The notes beneath the pieces were generated by a model. The model was not told the DNA's origin and ran no database searches. It saw nothing but the letters and a program-made list of their open reading frames with translations. The translations under genes and the position numbers were made by a program. Shown here in pieces: positions 60,107 through 64,000 of a stretch of DNA of 64,000 nucleotides. The first letter of the stretch is position 1. Each line of letters opens with the position of its first letter. The stretch comes from Marinimicrobium sp050113635 (GTDB lineage Bacteria; Pseudomonadota; Gammaproteobacteria; Pseudomonadales; Cellvibrionaceae), in contig NZ_JBNJLT010000002.1 of assembly GCF_050113635.1 (NCBI RefSeq), positions 62,001 to 126,000 on the forward strand, given 5' to 3'.

Positions 60107-60145
60107 TATGGTTATGTTAACCATATGCAATTATCATAATATATT
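60107..60145. promoter_or_regulatory. Candidate xylan-regulon operator, copy 3 (esterase), with AT motif
   Basis: TATGGTTA-TGT-TAACCATA (60107-60125) is a perfect 8-base inverted repeat with a three-base centre. TCATAATATATT follows at 60134-60145, flanked by TGCAAT and ATTGCA. The esterase start lies 53 bases to the left on the minus strand. The site shows the operator in its most symmetrical form. Confidence 0.75.
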
Positions 60146-60225
60146 GCAATGGCCTGCGTCGACCCATTCAGGAAAAGAACGCTGATCAGGAAAAGAGTGC
60201 TCGTTCAGGTGGTGCGCTTATCGTT

Positions 60226-61524
60226 TTACGAAAACAGGCGGAGGTTGCTTTGAATTTCTTTTGCCAGTGAAGCAGGCACCTGGGCTTGCTCGGCATATTT
60301 GGGCCAGCGCGCCACGATATCACTGATTTCTTCAATCACCCGCCGGGCTTCGGTCTTGAACTCTCCGATCTGACCCGCCACGGCCAGCAAGTCATCCACG
60401 GTAAACTGCTCGCGCTTGCCGTTCAGGGACAGCTGGTGACTGTTCACCCAGGGGGAACCCGGTTTATAGCTGTACGCGACATCGAAGGCGGGAGCCAGTC
60501 TCCAACGGGCGGCCGGCCCATCGAGCAGGAAGCCAAAGTTCTTGGTGTGATCGTCGTGGTTGCGGGCCATGACGTTGAACACCATTCGCCGGTAGAGCTG
60601 AATCGCTTCGGTGCGGCTCAGACGCAGGCGTCGAGCCGTTGTGAACAGTTCTTCATAGCTGTAATGACCGGGCTTTTTATAATCGGCATGATCGATTGCA
60701 CACAGGGACTGATAGTGGAGCTTGTCGTTGCCATCCCGATCAAACCGCCGCGTCAGAAAGTGGGCCCTGTTACCCTCTTCAAGCAGTTCACAGGGTTCCA
60801 TGGTGATGCCGGCATCGGTCGCCATCAGGGAGTAAGCGTATTCCATTCGTCCAAAACCCTGGGGATCACCAAACGTCTCTTGATCGGTGCGGTGTTCCAT
60901 CACGCCGTCAAACTTCAGCAGATAGTGGGTGAAACCTTTCGGGGCGTCCACCTGGCCGGAACGGATTCGGGTGCGATCCTCGTTAATCGCCACGATGGCT
61001 TTGGGCCGCGCGCCCCCAGCGGAAGTACCGACTTGCAGGATACTTTTCAAAGCGCTTGCTTCGCTGAGCTTTACACCGAGCTTCGCCCGCTGGTCGAGAA
61101 TGTCCTGCGCGACCTGTAATAGGGAGTCCAGTTGAATATCCTCGCCGCGGTCATCCGACAGGCGTTTCGCCGGGTGGTACTCCAGCGCCCCCATGCCACG
61201 GGAGCCGGTATAGAGCAACCGATCCAGCGTTCCAAAGTCTTCCCTGGGGATACCCTGGCGCTCAAGCCACGCATTAATCACCGCATTTCCAAAGTCATCC
61301 GGCAGCGTATCGGCAAAAGCGCCGGGCAGGCCTCGAAAAGTCTCTGGATTCAGGCCGGGAAACTGAAAAATGCCGGGCCTGGCCGGTAGCCTCAACGGTG
61401 AAATTTCAATGCCGCGAGCCAGCCATTGAGGGTCGTACTCAAACGCGATACTGGCGTCCGGCTGTTGAGCTAGCGCGCCGACCGTATGCCCCCAAAGGGT
61501 TACCCTCGCCACCGTGGCTACCAT
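60226..61524 (-). CDS. hipA: HipA family kinase toxin (full length)
   Basis: 432 residues with both HipA parts. The N-terminal subdomain includes GLPGAFADTLPDDFGNAVIN and FGTLDRLLYTGSRGMGALEY. The kinase has the Gly-rich loop GTSAGGARPKAIV, the ATP Lys in HYLLKFDG, the catalytic ARNHDDHTKNFGFL and metal Asp in LAPAFDVAYSY. HipA-type kinases phosphorylate aminoacyl-tRNA synthetases and stall growth. Its start overlaps the upstream hipB-like gene by seven bases. Unlike the 50.4 kb locus, toxin and N-subdomain are fused here, so the two hip loci are of different type and not a recent duplication. Confidence 0.9.
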   Translation of the reverse strand: MVATVARVTLWGHTVGALAQQPDASIAFEYDPQWLARGIEISPLRLPARPGIFQFPGLNPETFRGLPGAFADTLPDDFGNAVINAWLERQGIPREDFGTLDRLLYTGSRGMGALEYHPAKRLSDDRGEDIQLDSLLQVAQDILDQRAKLGVKLSEASALKSILQVGTSAGGARPKAIVAINEDRTRIRSGQVDAPKGFTHYLLKFDGVMEHRTDQETFGDPQGFGRMEYAYSLMATDAGITMEPCELLEEGNRAHFLTRRFDRDGNDKLHYQSLCAIDHADYKKPGHYSYEELFTTARRLRLSRTEAIQLYRRMVFNVMARNHDDHTKNFGFLLDGPAARWRLAPAFDVAYSYKPGSPWVNSHQLSLNGKREQFTVDDLLAVAGQIGEFKTEARRVIEEISDIVARWPKYAEQAQVPASLAKEIQSNLRLFS

Positions 61525-61868
61525 TTCAGATCATCCTCTGGCCGGAGTGAATCCGTGGAGCGCGTTGAGGCTTTGGGTTTGCGCACGCGCTTACGCTTCG
61601 ATGGCTTTTTTTGTTCGCTCGCCAATTGCTTCAGGGGGCTCAGGGTGGCACCTTGCGGCAACCACTGTTCCAGAAGATCCAGACGATCCAGTTGGCGAAG
61701 CACAGCCACTACCGTGGAAAGCTTGCCGGAACCCGAGCTTTCCAGGCGACTGATTCGTCCCCGATCCATACCAATAGCGTCGGCCAGCTCGTCCTGGGTC
61801 AGCTCGGCGTTAATACGAACCTGAGCCAAGCGCTGGCCCAGCTCTTTCGCAATCGCCTCATCGGTCAT
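61518..61868 (-). CDS. hipB: HipB-like XRE antitoxin/regulator
   Basis: 116 residues from MTDEAIAKELGQRLAQVRIN (ATG 61868; the frame reaches 61889). The helix-turn-helix covers about residues 8-62: ELTQDELADAIGMDRGRISR followed by LESSGSGKLSTVVAVLRQLD. A basic C-terminal tail (EQKKPSKRKRVRKPK) with a late acidic end is longer than in E. coli HipB. It lies directly ahead of hipA, overlapping by seven bases, so it should serve as the DNA-binding antitoxin. An AT-rich leader with two related direct repeats lies upstream. Confidence 0.85.
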   Translation of the reverse strand: MTDEAIAKELGQRLAQVRINAELTQDELADAIGMDRGRISRLESSGSGKLSTVVAVLRQLDRLDLLEQWLPQGATLSPLKQLASEQKKPSKRKRVRKPKASTRSTDSLRPEDDLKW

Positions 61869-61906
61869 GGCGTTTCGAATTTTGGGCATACCCGAACCCC
61901 GAATAA

Positions 61907-62052
61907 TGATGCACTAATAAACCATTAAATCTTAATATAGGTATAAAAACCCAATATTACAACAATAAAAACATCCATCAGATAATTTAAAATAGCAAAA
62001 ACGCAGCATTATATTTAAAAATTGATTTAGTGATGCAAAAAAGCACCATTAA
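61907..62052. repeat. Two imperfect 22-base direct repeats upstream of hipBA
   Basis: TGATGCA-N8-CCATTAA occurs at 61907-61928 and 62031-62052. They could be HipB operators separated by 124 bases or a small duplication. The tract between is strongly AT-rich and shows no gene. Confidence 0.5.
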
Positions 62053-62053
62053 T

Positions 62054-62080
62054 AAAAAAGCCGCCCAGAAGGCGGCTTTT
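62054..62080 (-). terminator. Rho-independent terminator of the last gene
   Basis: AAAAGCCGCC (62056-62065) pairs with GGCGGCTTTT (62071-62080) around a five-base loop. On the minus strand the stem ends in a U-run. It lies 32 bases after the stop of the gene at 62112. Confidence 0.9.
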
Positions 62081-62111
62081 CAAAACGCTCAGCATCCTTG
62101 CCGACACTCTA

Positions 62112-64000
62112 TTACTGGCGCTGATAGCGCACCAGATTAACGTGCTCGTCCTCAACCGAAGAGCAAAAAAAGCCTTCATCGTCCACGGCCAACACCTCAC
62201 AGGATACTCCCGGCACATCCGCCACGGTCTCCCACTCCTCCTCACAGGACGAGCGGAACTCTTGCGACCCCGGGGTCTGCACCATCAGGCTGCCGGTCAG
62301 ACTCCATTCAAATTCACTGCGGAAGGTATCGCACTGCGGCGCACTTTCATCCGGCCCGACGAAGCCACCATTGAAACCACCCGTGCCATCTTCCTCCAGG
62401 GTTTCCGTACCAAACTCGTTCCAATTGCACGAGTATGGATCAAGCTGGCTCAATGCATAAGTGCCAGACAGCTCGCTCATTGAGGCAGGCCCTACTGTGG
62501 TGATTTCAAAGCCAAGCTGGCCATTCCAGCCGCGCTGAGTAAACTGCTCCTGATACGTGGCCGAGAACGGCATTTTAGTCAGTGAAAGCAAGGCATCGTA
62601 TACCCGGCCACACTCACCCATACCGGCAGCGGAATGGCTCAACGCTGGCTCAATAATGTCAAACAGCTCGCGCGGCTGCTTCAGGTTTAACGCCAGTGCC
62701 GACACACCCGTAGCTTCTAGCGGCTCACTGCTCATGTCTTCCGCCACTTCACGCGCGGCCTCACCACGATAAACCACCAGGTGCTTGCCTTTTATGGCCA
62801 CAAAATTACCACCGAGCCCCATTGGATCAGGGATTTCCACCGCCGTACCATCGGAGGGAATCTGCAGCCCACTCACACCCGGCATATACGCCGAGGCCAT
62901 GGACGCCAAAGCGGCCGGATTTTCGGAGCTGAGGGTGATGAGGGCAGAGCCGTCCAGTCCCAGCGGGGTGGTATCGCTTTGCTCAATATTGAACAACGCC
63001 ACACCGACGCCGCGCACCGAATCAAACATGGCAGTTCCCATGCCCAGCATGGCAGGGTTAGTCATCTGGACGCTGCGCTGCATTTCTTGCAACTGCGGAC
63101 AGCTGAACGTTGCCGTAGTGAACTGATTCCAGAATTCCGTCAACACCGGCACCAACTGGCTGACGTTAACGCCCAGGGCAAACGCGCCGAGCTTGTCTTC
63201 TGTGGTACGAGCGTAGGCCGGGATATGGCCGTGAAGTTTTGGTAACGCCGCCACCACGCTCTGGTTTTTAATTTCCCACAGGAAGCTCATTGCCTGCTCC
63301 ACGTCGTCACCGCTGACGGAAAGACTGTCGGAGCCAAAGGTCAGGCGCGGGACATTGCCGGCCAGCGCCAGGTAATCATCACGGCAAGCTGCATCCATTT
63401 CGCGGTCAAGGGATTCCCGCAATTTCGGAAACCACTCGCGCAATTCACGTCCGGTGCTGCTCTGTTCCGGCAACAGCATGGCACGGGTCAGCTGCTCTAT
63501 ATCGAGAAAGCCCATAGCCTGATCGGCAGCGGCGTAATCCTCGCGCAACTGTTCGATAATATCGCTTCCCGCCAGACTTTCCGACACGGGTTGACGGGCA
63601 AAGCGAACCATTCGTGCTTCATCATTTTCTCCGTCTTTCAGCAGCGACAGAGTCCAACTGTTTTCAGCAATCGCAAAACCCAGAGCAATGCCTTCGTCTT
63701 CGCTCAGCTCCACCTGGTACAACGAGGCGCTACCCAATGTGCTCTCTTCCAGAGTGACACCCGTGGCTTCTTGAGCTTCCTGAAGGACGGCGTGCAGAGC
63801 CTCCGCATTGGTCAGGCTGCCGCGTAATACGGGTGCGGCGCCACTAACGTACAAGCCAAACGGTGCTTCCAGATCAATGCCGTAGCGAGTCTTCAGGCCT
63901 TCATAGCCGCCAGAGGCCGCCGTCTTGAGGTAATCATCCAACAGCCAGAGCAGCGCGTAAGCGGGAGAGTCATCATCCATCCCCTCCAGCAACTCAAACA
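62112..64000 (-). CDS. Large secreted-type protein of unknown function (N-terminus outside the window)
   Basis: 629 codons are visible, and the frame is open to base 64000, so the start and any signal peptide are missing. The protein is acidic, alpha/beta, with recurrent segments such as PFGLYVSGAAPVLRGSLTNA, SASLYQVELSEDEGIALGFA, YLALAGNVPRLTFGSDSLSV and NFVAIKGKHLVVYRGEAARE, which suggests two related halves. Cysteines concentrate in the last 200 residues (GMGECGRVYDA, DPYSCNW, FRSSCEEEWE, VSCEVLAVDDEGFFCSSV), a pattern of disulfides in an exported protein. I do not recognise the family. It ends in a clean terminator. Confidence 0.75.
   Translation of the reverse strand, partial: FELLEGMDDDSPAYALLWLLDDYLKTAASGGYEGLKTRYGIDLEAPFGLYVSGAAPVLRGSLTNAEALHAVLQEAQEATGVTLEESTLGSASLYQVELSEDEGIALGFAIAENSWTLSLLKDGENDEARMVRFARQPVSESLAGSDIIEQLREDYAAADQAMGFLDIEQLTRAMLLPEQSSTGRELREWFPKLRESLDREMDAACRDDYLALAGNVPRLTFGSDSLSVSGDDVEQAMSFLWEIKNQSVVAALPKLHGHIPAYARTTEDKLGAFALGVNVSQLVPVLTEFWNQFTTATFSCPQLQEMQRSVQMTNPAMLGMGTAMFDSVRGVGVALFNIEQSDTTPLGLDGSALITLSSENPAALASMASAYMPGVSGLQIPSDGTAVEIPDPMGLGGNFVAIKGKHLVVYRGEAAREVAEDMSSEPLEATGVSALALNLKQPRELFDIIEPALSHSAAGMGECGRVYDALLSLTKMPFSATYQEQFTQRGWNGQLGFEITTVGPASMSELSGTYALSQLDPYSCNWNEFGTETLEEDGTGGFNGGFVGPDESAPQCDTFRSEFEWSLTGSLMVQTPGSQEFRSSCEEEWETVADVPGVSCEVLAVDDEGFFCSSVEDEHVNLVRYQRQ

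Overview
This window reads as chromosomal DNA of a free-living gammaproteobacterium. It is moderately GC-rich, and it carries typical gammaproteobacterial blocks: miaB-phoH(ybeZ)-ybeY-corC-lnt, nrdA-nrdB with a double ATP-cone NrdA, an EF-G paralogue, and a GspA/GspB pair. The xylan-degrading genes (GH10 xylanase, GH43 xylosidase, acetyl-esterase-like hydrolase) point to a polysaccharide degrader of the Cellvibrionaceae type (Marinimicrobium or Saccharophagus relatives). That placement is inferred from gene content only.

Layout. 1-2.6 kb: a minus-strand set of zinc-ribbon protein, alpha-E protein and circularly permuted ATP-grasp. 2.7-6.4 kb: a 2OG-Fe(II) oxygenase, two small genes and miaB, with three copies of a palindromic repeat that has a conserved core and unrelated arms. 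6.5-10.5 kb: phoH-ybeY-corC-lnt. 10.5-15 kb: a Tat-type amidohydrolase, a Dabb protein, an EAL gene broken by a one-base homopolymer shift, and hypothetical genes. 15.3-20.6 kb: a chemoreceptor, gspA/gspB and a DUF6164 gene. 20.9-23.6 kb: a GMC oxidoreductase with its small subunit and a NIPSNAP protein. 23.6-29.8 kb: a five-gene operon of outer-membrane-type protein, secreted protein, ECF sigma factor, anti-sigma factor and subtilase. 30-33 kb: a CueR-type promoter with copA, and wrbA. 33-37 kb: GH10 xylanase, purU and an AEC transporter. 37-41.8 kb: nrdAB with NrdR boxes. 41.9-47.2 kb: a type II CBASS defence operon with a convergent DEDDh exonuclease. 47.8-50.4 kb: a DUF6122 gene and EF-G2. 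50.4-52.1 kb: a tripartite HipBST toxin-antitoxin system. 52.4-60.1 kb: a ThuA/dehydrogenase/cytochrome fusion, a spermidine-synthase-like protein, GH43, a beta-propeller plus MoaD-like pair, and an esterase. 60.2-61.9 kb: a second hip locus (HipBA). 62.1 kb to the end: a large secreted-type protein cut by the window edge.

Three points deserve most attention. First, the sigma/anti-sigma/subtilase operon at 23.6-29.8 kb: the outer domain of the anti-sigma factor looks like the prodomain of the protease encoded next to it, which suggests a protease-controlled envelope-signalling system. Second, a 19-bp inverted-repeat operator (TATGGTTA-N3-TAACCATA type) lies upstream of the GH10, GH43 and esterase genes, which suggests one xylan regulon scattered over 26 kb. 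Third, the accessory stretch from 41.9 to 52.1 kb holds CBASS and HipBST, with a possibly decayed segment between them.

All functional assignments come from reading motifs and gene order by eye. No database search was run.
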